Source: Marinobacter iranensis
GTDB lineage: Bacteria > Pseudomonadota > Gammaproteobacteria > Pseudomonadales > Oleiphilaceae
Length of the DNA: 64,000 nt
NCBI RefSeq assembly: GCF_029207565.1
Contig: NZ_JANCMW010000001.1
Location: 558,001-622,000 of the forward strand
Reading direction: 5' to 3'
Part shown: one piece after another, positions 20,077-28,826 of the stretch
Layout: every line of letters begins with the position of its first letter
Position numbering within the stretch: the stretch's first letter is position 1
The notes under the pieces: model-generated
Told to the model about the DNA's origin: nothing
Databases searched by the model: none
The model's input: the letters and a program-made list of their open reading frames with translations, nothing else
Translations under genes and position numbers: made by a program

Positions 20077-20678
20077 CACACCGGGGGGTTGAGCAGCGGG
20101 TTCAGCCCCCAGTTTCGCAGCATGTCGGTGAGCGCAATTAACGGCAGCCCCACCAGGCTGTTTGGGTCCCGCCCTTCAAGGTGGTTAAACAGGGCGATGC
20201 CCAGGCCTTCCATCTTGAAGCTGCCGGCGCAGTCGTAGGGTTTTTCTGCGTACAGGTAGTTCTGGATTTCCTCCGTACTGAGTTGGCGAAAGTGGGCATG
20301 GAACTGCTCGCAGTGGCTCTGGCGTTCTCCTGAGCTGGAGTCCAGCAATACCAGGCCTGTCATAAAGGAAACGCGTTGGCCGCTGCTGCGGACAAGCTGC
20401 TCTATGGCGCGCTCATGGCTTTCCGGCTTGTTCAGCAGGGTGCCGTCTTCCAGGCAGGCCACCTGATCCGAGCCGATAATCCAGTGATGGGGGTAATCGC
20501 CGGCCAGGGCGTCGGCTTTCTTGAGGGCCAGGCGTGTGGCCAGTTGTTCCGCGTTTTCATCCATGGCTGGCGACTCGTCCACATCCGGCGATGCCGCCTG
20601 GAATGGCAAGCCAAGCTTTGTCATCAGCTGTTTCCGGTAGGGTGAGGAAGAGGCTAGCAGCAGCGGGCGTGGTTTCAT
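20073..20678 (-). CDS. Maf-family nucleotide pyrophosphatase (YceF-like)
   Basis: A 201-residue Maf/HAM1-like protein. Family motifs are LLASSSPYRKQLM at the start, SPDVDE, a LALKKADAL segment and GSDQVACLEDG, with a tyrosine/aspartate YDCAGSFKMEGLG block later. The YceF subgroup hydrolyses 7-methyl-GTP. The position beside yceD/rpmF is the same as yceF in E. coli, which supports that subgroup. It is divergent from yceD and ends against sppA. Confidence 0.9.
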   Translation of the reverse strand: MKPRPLLLASSSPYRKQLMTKLGLPFQAASPDVDESPAMDENAEQLATRLALKKADALAGDYPHHWIIGSDQVACLEDGTLLNKPESHERAIEQLVRSSGQRVSFMTGLVLLDSSSGERQSHCEQFHAHFRQLSTEEIQNYLYAEKPYDCAGSFKMEGLGIALFNHLEGRDPNSLVGLPLIALTDMLRNWGLNPLLNPPVC

Positions 20679-20791
20679 TGGTTTCCTTGATTCAGTGCTG
20701 GGTGCGGCCCCGGACAGTCCGGGTTGTCTTTATATTATCGTAGAATACACCTATCCATGGCGTAACCCCGGCGCAAAAGCGCATGAAGTCT

Positions 20792-20820
20792 TTGACAGCA
20801 GCGGGTCGGGCCCCTAAAAT
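20792..20820 (+). promoter_or_regulatory. Near-consensus sigma-70 promoter of the yceD-rpmF-plsX-fab operon
   Basis: TTGACA (perfect -35) and TAAAAT (five of six, -10) are separated by exactly 17 bases, followed by a GC-rich discriminator TGCGCGCC. The expected transcript start (20826-20828) is only 2-4 bases before the yceD ATG at 20830, so the mRNA may be almost leaderless. The GC-rich discriminator is typical of ppGpp-repressed promoters. Confidence 0.75.
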
Positions 20821-20829
20821 TGCGCGCCT

Positions 20830-21384
20830 ATGTCAAAAGCCTCAAGTGCCGAGTTGCCCAAAACTGTTGACCCTTACCGGTTGGCGGAGCAAAAGATCGT
20901 GTTGGAGGGAGAAATTCCTCTGAAGGCATTGCCTCGTTTTGGTGATTCCGTATTCGGTTTTGAGGATGGCGCAGTGTGCCGGGTGAGTCTGTCATTTTCC
21001 ATGGACAGTGAGCGCCGACGCATGGTGACGGGCGAACTGGCAGCGCCAGTTACTCTGGAGTGTCAGCGTTGCATGGGGCCCATGCAGCAGACACTGGTCT
21101 CCAGCTTTACGCTGGGGCTGGTCACCAGCGATGAGCAGGCGCAGCAACTGCCAAAGGAACTCGAGCCGTTTCTGACGGACGATTTCAGCGCGGATCTGTG
21201 GTCCATGACCGAAGACGAGCTGTTGCTGGTTTTGCCGCCATTTCCGCTTCACGAGCGTGACAAATGTCCTGCCCGGAAGGAGTTGGAAGCGTTTGAGCCG
21301 GATGATTCCGGTGATGAGCCGGTCAGGAAGTCCGAGGACAACCCGTTCAGCGTGCTGGCGGATCTCAGGACGAAGAAGCATTAA
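20830..21384 (+). CDS. yceD: YceD (DUF177) family protein
   Basis: A 184-residue protein of the DUF177 family, encoded before rpmF across bacteria and linked to 23S rRNA and ribosome assembly. The core has the cysteine pair in LECQRCMGPM and the ending NPFSVLADLRTKK typical of the family. The ATG at 20830 matches the family N-terminus (LPKTVDPYRLAEQ close to E. coli LPLTLDPVRTAQ) but has no Shine-Dalgarno sequence in front, in line with a leaderless or nearly leaderless transcript. rpmF follows after 70 bases. Confidence 0.92.
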   Translation: MSKASSAELPKTVDPYRLAEQKIVLEGEIPLKALPRFGDSVFGFEDGAVCRVSLSFSMDSERRRMVTGELAAPVTLECQRCMGPMQQTLVSSFTLGLVTSDEQAQQLPKELEPFLTDDFSADLWSMTEDELLLVLPPFPLHERDKCPARKELEAFEPDDSGDEPVRKSEDNPFSVLADLRTKKH

Positions 21385-21454
21385 CAGGCGTTGTTTTCAT
21401 CGGAAGACGGCGCGAATTTAACGAACATACGTTTATCAGGTCAGGAGCATAATC

Positions 21455-21634
21455 ATGGCTGTACAGAAGAACCGAAAGACCCGCTCAAAGCGCGGTATGC
21501 GCCGTTCACACGACGCCCTGAGCACGGCAGCTTTGTCCACTGACACCACGACCGGTGAAGTGCATCGTCGCCACCACGTGTCCCCGGACGGCTTTTACCG
21601 TGGCAAGCAGGTAATTGAGGCTCGCGACGAGTAA
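21455..21634 (+). CDS. rpmF: 50S ribosomal protein L32
   Basis: A 59-residue protein beginning [19 protein letters not shown], the L32 signature, and ending in a [18 protein letters not shown] region. The zinc-binding cysteines of some L32 proteins are absent, so this is the zinc-free form. A TCAGGAG ribosome site precedes the ATG. The gene sits between yceD and plsX, as usual. Confidence 0.97.
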   Translation: MAVQKNRKTRSKRGMRRSHDALSTAALSTDTTTGEVHRRHHVSPDGFYRGKQVIEARDE

Positions 21635-21677
21635 GCCGTCGCGAGCAATCCACCCGCCAGTGCCAGATGGAGGAACG

Positions 21678-22679
21678 GTGAGGCCGGTCACCATCGCAAT
21701 TGACGCCATGAGTGGTGATCGCGGAGCCGACGTGGTGGTCTCCGCGGCACTGGATGCGGTGAAAGAAAACGAAGCCTTGAGTCTTGTTCTGGTAGGAATT
21801 CGGAGCGAGCTCGAGGCTTTGTTGCATCCGGGGCATCCCCGAATTCGCATCGTTGAAGCCGCGGATGTTGTGCGGATGAACGAGCGGCCCTCCCATGCGC
21901 TCCGCCACAAGCGCAACTCTTCCATGGCGGTTGCCCTTGGCCTTGTGCGGGATGGTGCCGCCCAGGGCTGCGTCAGTGCCGGTAATACTGGCGCGCTCAT
22001 GGCGTTTGGTCGTTCGGTTATTCGCATGTACCCGGGCATAGAGCGCCCGGCCATTGCCAAGTTGATTCCCTCCCTGCGCGGGCGTTGTCATGTGCTCGAT
22101 CTGGGTGCCAACGTGGACTCCACTGCGGAAAACCTCTACCAATATGCCTTGATGGGGTCGCTGATGGCCTCCGCCATCTGCAGTCAGCCGGAGCCACGGG
22201 TGGCCCTGCTCAATGTTGGCGAGGAAGAAATCAAGGGTAACGAGCAGGTGAGACTTGCCTCACACATGCTGGCGCAGTGCGATACCATTAACTATATCGG
22301 GTACATTGAGGGCAGTGACCTGTTCCGGGATGTCGCCGATGTAGTGGTTTGCGATGGTTTTGTGGGCAACATCGCCCTCAAGACCGGTGAGGGTGTCGCG
22401 GGCCTGCTGATCGAGTTGCTGGAACAGGCCTTTACCCGGACGTTCTATGGCAAGTGTGTTGGCCTGTTGGCGCGACCGATTATCGGGCGACTGCTGCGGC
22501 TTATGGACCCGTCACGGCACAATGGTGCCAGTCTCCTTGGGCTTCAGGGTGTGGTGATCAAGAGCCATGGTAACGCCAATGAGCGTGCGATGCTGGCCGC
22601 CATCCGGCAAGCAGTCCGAGAGGTAGAGCTGGAGGTGCCCAGTCGGATAAACGAGCGCCTTGACGATCTGATGATCTGA
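21678..22679 (+). CDS. plsX: Phosphate acyltransferase PlsX
   Basis: PlsX makes acyl-phosphate from acyl-ACP for phospholipid synthesis (PlsX/PlsY route). The start is GTG at 21678, backed by a GGAGG ribosome site and by the family opening VTIAIDAMSGDRGADV. Other family segments are SAGNTGALMAFG, LGANVDS and VVCDGFVGNIALK. The 333-residue length is normal. The next gene is fabD; no fabH lies between them, unlike in E. coli. Confidence 0.96.
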   Translation: MRPVTIAIDAMSGDRGADVVVSAALDAVKENEALSLVLVGIRSELEALLHPGHPRIRIVEAADVVRMNERPSHALRHKRNSSMAVALGLVRDGAAQGCVSAGNTGALMAFGRSVIRMYPGIERPAIAKLIPSLRGRCHVLDLGANVDSTAENLYQYALMGSLMASAICSQPEPRVALLNVGEEEIKGNEQVRLASHMLAQCDTINYIGYIEGSDLFRDVADVVVCDGFVGNIALKTGEGVAGLLIELLEQAFTRTFYGKCVGLLARPIIGRLLRLMDPSRHNGASLLGLQGVVIKSHGNANERAMLAAIRQAVREVELEVPSRINERLDDLMI

Positions 22680-22807
22680 TTTCGACAGTTTTGCCTTTCC
22701 CTGAGACTAAAGTCTCTCCCCATTTTTGCTAGATTGGCCGGACTGGCCCCCAGGTTGTACTATTGGCTAATCTCCCGTAACCCTTCATTGACGGTAAGAT
22801 CCCTACT

Positions 22808-23749
22808 ATGAAATCAGCCTTTATTTTCCCCGGACAAGGATCGCAGTCTGTCGGCATGCTGGCGACGGCAGCCGAGAACTGGCCGATCATAGAGAAAACC
22901 TTTTCCGAAGCCTCAGATGTGCTGGGCTACGACCTCTGGCACCTGTGCCAACATGGTCCTGCAGACGACCTGAACCAGACCACGGTCACCCAGCCTGCGC
23001 TGCTGACCGCGAGTGTCGCGCTCTGGCGGCAATGGTTCGTGGCGGGGGGGCAGGCGCCAGACTATGTCGCCGGCCATAGTTTGGGTGAGTACAGCGCCTT
23101 GGTGGCTGCGGAAAGCCTGAATTTTTTTGATGCTATCAAGCTGGTGCAACTGCGTGGTGAGCTTATGCAGACCGCAGTGCCGGCCGGCGAAGGCAGGATG
23201 GCGGCAATCCTTGGTCTTGAGGATGATGACGTCACTGCTGCCTGCGCCGAGGCTGCGAATGGCGATGTGGTGTCTGCTGTCAACTTCAACGCCCCGGGAC
23301 AGGTTGTGATTGCTGGCGCCACGGCGGCAGTCGAACGTGCCATTGATGCCTGCAAGGCCCGTGGTGCCCGCAAGGCCATGCCGCTGCCGGTAAGCGTGCC
23401 TTCGCACTGTGCGCTGATGAAGGGCGCTGCTGAGGAGTTGGCAGCGGCTCTGGATGAGGTCAGCTTTAACGATGCTGTCATCCCCGTGGTACAGAATGTG
23501 ACGGCTTCTGTGGCCCGGAACAGTGATTCCCTCAAGACCAATCTGGTGAAGCAGCTATACTCTCCTGTGTTGTGGACCGATACGGTTCGGAAACTGGTGG
23601 CAAGCGACGTGCAGATCGCTGTAGAGTGCGGCGCTGGCAAAGTGCTGGCTGGCTTGGCGAAGCGTATCGATCGCGAGCTGTCGGTTTATGGAATCGAGGA
23701 ACCGGATGCACTGGCAAAGGCGCTGGAAGCATTCGAACAGAAAGGATAG
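22808..23749 (+). CDS. fabD: Malonyl-CoA:ACP transacylase
   Basis: FabD moves malonyl from CoA to ACP, supplying the elongation unit for fatty-acid synthesis. It has the N-terminal FPGQGSQSVGM oxyanion segment, the nucleophilic serine in GHSLGEYSALVA and the later VPSHCALMKGAA histidine. The 313-residue length is normal. The 128-base gap before it contains a GAGACT/AGTCTC inverted repeat (22703-22716). fabG follows after 9 bases. Confidence 0.97.
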   Translation: MKSAFIFPGQGSQSVGMLATAAENWPIIEKTFSEASDVLGYDLWHLCQHGPADDLNQTTVTQPALLTASVALWRQWFVAGGQAPDYVAGHSLGEYSALVAAESLNFFDAIKLVQLRGELMQTAVPAGEGRMAAILGLEDDDVTAACAEAANGDVVSAVNFNAPGQVVIAGATAAVERAIDACKARGARKAMPLPVSVPSHCALMKGAAEELAAALDEVSFNDAVIPVVQNVTASVARNSDSLKTNLVKQLYSPVLWTDTVRKLVASDVQIAVECGAGKVLAGLAKRIDRELSVYGIEEPDALAKALEAFEQKG

Positions 23750-23758
23750 GAGCAATTC

Positions 23759-24502
23759 ATGTCTCTTGAAGGCAAGACCGCACTGGTGACCGGTGCAACT
23801 CGTGGTATCGGAAAGGCCATCGCCAGGGCTCTGGCCGAGCAGGGTGCAACAGTGGTTGGCACGGCAACCAGTGAGAATGGCGCAGAGTCAATTTCCGCCG
23901 ACCTGAAAGCGGCGGGCGCGAAGGGTTTCGGAATCGTAATGAACGTTGCCGACCCGGACAGCATCGACGCTGGCCTGAAGGAAGTGAACGAAAAAGCCGG
24001 TGCGCCGGTTATCCTGGTGAACAACGCAGGGATCACCCGTGATAACCTTCTCATGCGCCTGAAGGACGATGACTGGACCTCGGTTGTGGAAACCAACCTG
24101 TCCAGCGTCTATCGCACCAGCAAGGCGGTGTTGCGCGGAATGGCAAAGGCCCGGTGGGGTCGCGTTATCAATATCAGCTCGGTTGTTGCCGGCATGGGTA
24201 ACCCCGGCCAGGCCAACTACTGCGCGGCCAAGGCCGGCGTTGAGGGTTTTACTCGCAGCCTGGCGAAAGAAATGTCGAACCGGGGCATCACGGCCAACTG
24301 TGTTGCACCGGGATTTATTGACACGGATATGACCCGAAAACTGGACGACAAGCAACGTGAGGCTATGATGGAAGTCATACCTGCCGGTCGTCTGGGTGAG
24401 CCGGAAGAGGTGGCTGCGGTGGTTGCCTTCCTGGCCTCGGAGGCCGCCGGTTACGTGACGGGCGAAACGATTCACGTCAATGGCGGTATGTACATGGGAT
24501 AG
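23759..24502 (+). CDS. fabG: 3-oxoacyl-ACP reductase
   Basis: A 247-residue short-chain dehydrogenase. The NADPH-binding TGATRGIGKAIA motif is at the start, followed by NNAG, the catalytic serine in ISSVVAG and the YCAAK tetrad tyrosine and lysine. It reduces 3-ketoacyl-ACP in the elongation cycle. The ATG follows an AAAGGATAGGAG ribosome site. The position between fabD and acpP fixes the identity. Confidence 0.97.
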   Translation: MSLEGKTALVTGATRGIGKAIARALAEQGATVVGTATSENGAESISADLKAAGAKGFGIVMNVADPDSIDAGLKEVNEKAGAPVILVNNAGITRDNLLMRLKDDDWTSVVETNLSSVYRTSKAVLRGMAKARWGRVINISSVVAGMGNPGQANYCAAKAGVEGFTRSLAKEMSNRGITANCVAPGFIDTDMTRKLDDKQREAMMEVIPAGRLGEPEEVAAVVAFLASEAAGYVTGETIHVNGGMYMG

Positions 24503-24635
24503 TCCCCTCAGGGGACATGTGCGCAAACCCTTGTTGCACAACATGTTTGAATGGAGCCCCTGCTTGTTTGCAGGTATGGTTTAAACTAAACTGGCAGCAC
24601 TTAAGTTGCTTGGTTGACACAAAAGTGAGGACATT

Positions 24636-24869
24636 ATGAGTACAGTTGAAGAGCGCGTGAAGAAGATCGTTTGTGAGCAGTTGGGCGTTAAAGAGTCCGA
24701 AGTTCAGAATACATCTTCTTTTGTAGAGGACCTTGGCGCTGACTCACTGGACACCGTTGAGCTGGTCATGGCACTCGAGGAAGAGTTCGAGACCGAGATT
24801 CCGGACGAGGAAGCGGAGAAGCTGACGAGTGTTCAGGACGCGATCGACTACATCGTCGCGCACACCTGA
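24636..24869 (+). CDS. acpP: Acyl carrier protein
   Basis: A 77-residue acidic protein with the phosphopantetheine attachment serine in [13 protein letters not shown]. The rest ([29 protein letters not shown]) is typical AcpP. It carries acyl chains for fatty-acid, lipid A and phospholipid synthesis. A terminator-like hairpin follows at 24896, which would let acpP be made in excess of fabF. Confidence 0.98.
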   Translation: MSTVEERVKKIVCEQLGVKESEVQNTSSFVEDLGADSLDTVELVMALEEEFETEIPDEEAEKLTSVQDAIDYIVAHT

Positions 24870-24895
24870 TACTCTGCACGCTTTATACGCCAGGC

Positions 24896-24933
24896 AAAAA
24901 GCCGTCCATGTAATATGATTGGACGGCTTTTTT
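24896..24933 (+). terminator. Terminator or attenuator between acpP and fabF
   Basis: GCCGTCCA pairs with TGGACGGC around an 11-base loop, flanked by AAAAA before and a T6 run after. It is a classical Rho-independent shape inside a gene series, so it likely gives partial termination after acpP. Confidence 0.85.
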
Positions 24934-24983
24934 ATTGGCTGGTTTTCCAGTTCATTACCAGCAAGGAACTCAGGTGAAGGGGT

Positions 24984-26231
24984 ATGGCTAAACGACGTGT
25001 TGTCATTACAGGCATGGGTATGCTCTCGCCACTCGGGAACGATGTGGATTCGTCCTGGGAGGGGATTCAGGCCGGCCGCAGCGGCATCGCCGAGATCGAC
25101 CGCTTTGATACCACCGGCTACAGCACACGGATCGGCGGCGGTATCAAGAACCTGGATATGGAACCCTACCTGTCCACCAAGGATGCCAGGAAGCTGGATG
25201 CCTTTATTCATTACGGCCTGATCGCTGCCCAGCAGGCGGTCGATGCCAGTGGCCTGGACGGCTACACCGACCTTGATAAGGAAAGGGTGGGGGTTGCCAT
25301 CGGTTCGGGTATCGGTGGCCTCGAATACATTGAAAAGAATGTGATCACCATGGAGAAGTCGGGGCCCAGGAAGGTTTCACCCTTCTTCGTACCGGCCTCA
25401 GTAATCAATATGATTTCCGGCAACGTGGCCATCCGTTTCGGTTATCAGGGCCCGAATATCTCCATCGTGACTGCCTGCACCACGGGCACCCACAACATTG
25501 GCTACGCTGCTCGCACGATCGCCTATGGCGATGCGGACGTAATGCTTGCCGGCGGTTCGGAAATGGCGACCACTCGCAGTTCCATTGCCGCATTTTCGGC
25601 CGCGCGGGCACTATCCAACCGGAACGATGAACCAGAGAAGGCCAGCCGGCCATGGGACCGTGGCCGGGATGGTTTTGTGCTCAGTGATGGTGCCGGAGTT
25701 TTGGTGCTTGAAGAGTTGGAGCACGCGAAGCGCCGTGGTGCACAGATTCATGGCGAAGTGATTGGTTTTGGAATGAGCGATGATGCTTTCCATATTACCT
25801 CCCCTCCGAAAAATGGGGAGGGCGCGGCGCGTTCCATGAACAACGCAATCCGCGATGCCGGGCTCAAAGCAGGCGACATTGACTACATTAACGCTCACGG
25901 GACGTCCACCCAGGTCGGCGACCTGGCAGAGGTGTCTGCAGTAAAGTCAGTGTTTGCCGACCATGCCTATAAACTGTCTGTCAGCAGCACCAAATCAATG
26001 ACAGGGCATTTGCTGGGTGCCGCCGGGGCTGTCGAGGCGATTTTCTCGGTGTTGGCGATACGGGACGGTGTGTTGCCGCCGACCATCAACCTTGATGATC
26101 CGGATGACGGATGCGACCTGGATTTTGTGCCAGGCAAAAGCCGCAACGCGGATGTCAGGGTTGCTCTGTCCAACTCCTTCGGATTTGGTGGCACCAACGG
26201 AACCCTGATTTTCCGTCGCTACGAGGATTGA
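24984..26231 (+). CDS. fabF: 3-oxoacyl-ACP synthase II
   Basis: A 415-residue condensing enzyme. The catalytic triad is visible: cysteine in [13 protein letters not shown], histidine in YINAHGTST and histidine in [12 protein letters not shown]. FabF elongates acyl-ACP and adjusts chain length with temperature in E. coli. The gene ends 7 bases before pabC, so those two are coupled. Confidence 0.97.
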   Translation: MAKRRVVITGMGMLSPLGNDVDSSWEGIQAGRSGIAEIDRFDTTGYSTRIGGGIKNLDMEPYLSTKDARKLDAFIHYGLIAAQQAVDASGLDGYTDLDKERVGVAIGSGIGGLEYIEKNVITMEKSGPRKVSPFFVPASVINMISGNVAIRFGYQGPNISIVTACTTGTHNIGYAARTIAYGDADVMLAGGSEMATTRSSIAAFSAARALSNRNDEPEKASRPWDRGRDGFVLSDGAGVLVLEELEHAKRRGAQIHGEVIGFGMSDDAFHITSPPKNGEGAARSMNNAIRDAGLKAGDIDYINAHGTSTQVGDLAEVSAVKSVFADHAYKLSVSSTKSMTGHLLGAAGAVEAIFSVLAIRDGVLPPTINLDDPDDGCDLDFVPGKSRNADVRVALSNSFGFGGTNGTLIFRRYED

Positions 26232-26238
26232 TCGGGTC

Positions 26239-27057
26239 GTGCTGAATATTATCCACCCGGATAGCGCCGGGGTTCCTGCAGCAGACCGGGGGCTGGCATA
26301 CGGCGACGGGTTGTTCGAAACCATCCGCATGCGCGGCCGGAAAGCTGTCCTGCGTTCGCTTCACCTGGACCGGATGGTCGCCGATGCCGGCCGGTTGGGA
26401 ATTCCTGTTCGCCGTGATGACCTGGATGCGGAAATTACCCGGTCGGGGCGTGAGGCCGCCCGCCGGTACGGGTCTGACGACTGGGTGTTGAAGTTGGTGC
26501 TCACCCGGGGTGTCGGGGGTCGTGGTTATCGGTTGCCAGCCGAGTGTGAGCCTAGCCTGATTGTCACTTCCTCAGCCATGCCGGCACTTCCTGACCCGGT
26601 AGGTGTGGTCGTTGCACTCGCTCAATTCCCGCTGACGGTGAACCCGAGACTGGCGGGTATCAAAACCCTCAATCGCCTGGAGCAGGTCATGGCAAGCAGT
26701 GAGTTCAGCGGCGAGGAATTTGAGCTGATCATGGCCGACACTGACGGGAACCTGGTGGAGGGCACGCGAACCAACCTTTTCGTCCGGCTGGAGAATGAAT
26801 GGATCACCCCGCCGGTACAGGGTCTCGCGGTGGCAGGTGTTATGCGACAGTACGCCCTGAAGTGTCTGCGGGCCGCTGGCCATAAGGTTCGGGAACAGGC
26901 TATTCCACCGTCCCTGTTATCCTCTCCCGGGCTTCGGGGACTTTACGTATTAAACAGCGTCATCGGTGTTGCGCCTGTTCGCAGAATGGACGGTGTTGAT
27001 TTGCCAGTGGATGACGGGCTTGAGACAATCTGCGACCCTCTGCAAACTTTGGAATAA
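26239..27057 (+). CDS. pabC: Aminodeoxychorismate lyase
   Basis: PabC makes p-aminobenzoate from 4-amino-4-deoxychorismate for folate. It is a 272-residue fold-type IV PLP enzyme; the PLP lysine lies in GIKTLNRLEQVMA, and the ADTDGNLVEGTRTNLF segment binds the cofactor phosphate. The start is GTG, 7 bases after fabF, and the 5' end LNIIHPDSAGVPAADRGLAYGDG has the family D-RG-x-x-YGDG motif. The place between fabF and mltG is conserved. Confidence 0.94.
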   Translation: MLNIIHPDSAGVPAADRGLAYGDGLFETIRMRGRKAVLRSLHLDRMVADAGRLGIPVRRDDLDAEITRSGREAARRYGSDDWVLKLVLTRGVGGRGYRLPAECEPSLIVTSSAMPALPDPVGVVVALAQFPLTVNPRLAGIKTLNRLEQVMASSEFSGEEFELIMADTDGNLVEGTRTNLFVRLENEWITPPVQGLAVAGVMRQYALKCLRAAGHKVREQAIPPSLLSSPGLRGLYVLNSVIGVAPVRRMDGVDLPVDDGLETICDPLQTLE

Positions 27058-27062
27058 AGAGC

Positions 27063-28130
27063 TTGTTCAAGAAGTTATTAATCAGTCTGTTTTGTCTTGT
27101 TGTGCTTGCGCTTGCCGGAGGCGGCCTCTGGCTATGGCAGGGGCTTCAGACCCTTGAGCAGCCGGTCGTGCTGGACGAGCCGGTGTTGTTCAGCGTCCCT
27201 TCCGGGAGCGGTTACGATCAGGTCGCGCGCAAGCTGGAAGCGGAAGGCCTCACGGGAGACAGCTTGTGGCTGAGAGTCCACGGGCGGCTGTATCCGGAAC
27301 AGGCGGTGCTGAAAGCCGGTGAGTATGAGTTCACCACGGGCATGACCAGTCTCGACATGATCAACATGATGGTGGCAGGCGCCATCAAGCACTGGCAGAT
27401 CCAGTTCATAGAAGGCTGGACTTTCAGCGATATGCGCACCGCTCTTGCCAACAATGAGCACCTTGAACAGGTAACAGCGAACTGGACCGATGAGCAGATT
27501 ATGGAGGCCATGGGTGCCAGCGGCGAACATCCCGAAGGTCGCTTCTTTCCGGACACCTATCTGTTCACCAGCAGCGAAACGGATCTTGACCTGTTGCGCC
27601 GGGCCTTTGAAAGGATGGAAGAGGTGCTGGCGGCTGAATGGGATGCCAGGGCTGAAAACCTGCCTTATGATTCTCCTTACCAGGCCCTGATTATGGCCTC
27701 TATCGTGGAGCGTGAAACCGGGGCAGTCCATGAACGGGATGAAGTGGCTGGAGTTTTCGTCCGGCGCCTGGAAAAAGGCATGAGACTACAAACCGATCCC
27801 ACGGTTATCTATGGGATGGGGGAGAAATACCAGGGGCGCATTACCCGCAAGGATCTGCAAACCCGCACTGATTACAACACTTACCGGATCGACGGCTTGC
27901 CACCCACGCCCATCGCGCTACCGGGAAAGGAAGCGATTCATGCGGCACTGAATCCGGCTGAGGGCGATAGTCTGTATTTTGTGGCCCGCGGCGATGGTAC
28001 CCACAAGTTTTCGAAAACCCTGCGGGAGCACCAGAAGGCCGTGCGTGAGTTCCAGCTCAACCGGCGCTCCGATTACCGGTCCTCCCCTGCGCCGGTGCCC
28101 GATACGGCAGTGGAGGGGGAAGACCCGTGA
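27063..28130 (+). CDS. mltG: Endolytic murein transglycosylase
   Basis: MltG cuts nascent glycan strands in the periplasm and so sets their length. It has one N-terminal membrane helix (FLISLFCLVVLALAGGGLWLW region), a LysM-like part, then the YceG domain with the catalytic glutamate in SIVERETG and the closing GDGTHKFSKTLREH. The start is TTG at 27063, 5 bases after pabC. The last four bases overlap tmk. Confidence 0.93.
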   Translation: MFKKLLISLFCLVVLALAGGGLWLWQGLQTLEQPVVLDEPVLFSVPSGSGYDQVARKLEAEGLTGDSLWLRVHGRLYPEQAVLKAGEYEFTTGMTSLDMINMMVAGAIKHWQIQFIEGWTFSDMRTALANNEHLEQVTANWTDEQIMEAMGASGEHPEGRFFPDTYLFTSSETDLDLLRRAFERMEEVLAAEWDARAENLPYDSPYQALIMASIVERETGAVHERDEVAGVFVRRLEKGMRLQTDPTVIYGMGEKYQGRITRKDLQTRTDYNTYRIDGLPPTPIALPGKEAIHAALNPAEGDSLYFVARGDGTHKFSKTLREHQKAVREFQLNRRSDYRSSPAPVPDTAVEGEDP

Positions 28131-28759
28131 GCAACCGGGGACAGTTCATTACCTTTGAAGGTACCGAAGGGGTCGGGAAATCCACGCAACTGGCGAACGC
28201 GGCGAGCATCCTGAAGGCTCTCAGTATCGATTACATCGTGACCCGGGAACCGGGCGGAACACCCATGGCGGAATCCATTCGGGAACTGTTGCTGGCACCC
28301 AGGGCGGAACCGGTGAATGAAATCACCGAACTGCTGCTGATGTTCGCCGCCCGAGCCCAACACCTTCATACACGCATCCTTCCGGAACTGGAGGCTGGTC
28401 GCTGGGTGTTGTGCGATCGCTTTACCGATGCCACCTTTGCCTACCAGGGAGGGGGGCGCGGTGTACCTGCCGAGCGTATTGCCCAACTGGAAAACCTGGT
28501 TCAGGGCTCTGTACGCCCGGATCACGTCATTCTGCTGGACGCGCCGGTGGAAACTGGTATGACCCGTGCGCGCCATCGAGGGGAGCTGGACCGGTTCGAG
28601 CAGGAGGCGGTTGCCTTCTTTGAACGCATACGCCAGACCTACCTCGATCGTGCCACCGGATCGCCTGCTCGTTATCACATTGTCGATGCTTCTCAGTCGT
28701 TGCAGGCCGTCAGTGATGAAGTCTCAGGCCTGATTCGTGAGCTGGCAGATCGGGCGTAA
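28127..28759 (+). CDS. tmk: Thymidylate kinase
   Basis: Phosphorylates dTMP to dTDP. It has the P-loop EGTEGVGKST, the DR-F motif CDRFTDATFAYQGGGRG, and a lid near RARHRGELDRFEQE. It uses a GTG start overlapping mltG by 4 bases. In most related genomes holB (DNA polymerase III delta prime) follows; here the next gene is an AraC regulator. Confidence 0.96.
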   Translation: MSNRGQFITFEGTEGVGKSTQLANAASILKALSIDYIVTREPGGTPMAESIRELLLAPRAEPVNEITELLLMFAARAQHLHTRILPELEAGRWVLCDRFTDATFAYQGGGRGVPAERIAQLENLVQGSVRPDHVILLDAPVETGMTRARHRGELDRFEQEAVAFFERIRQTYLDRATGSPARYHIVDASQSLQAVSDEVSGLIRELADRA

Positions 28760-28826
28760 TCGTGCAAGTTAACCGCTGATCTGCTTTAATTGGATCACAT
28801 TCTCAGAAAATCTCCGGATCGCGGGT

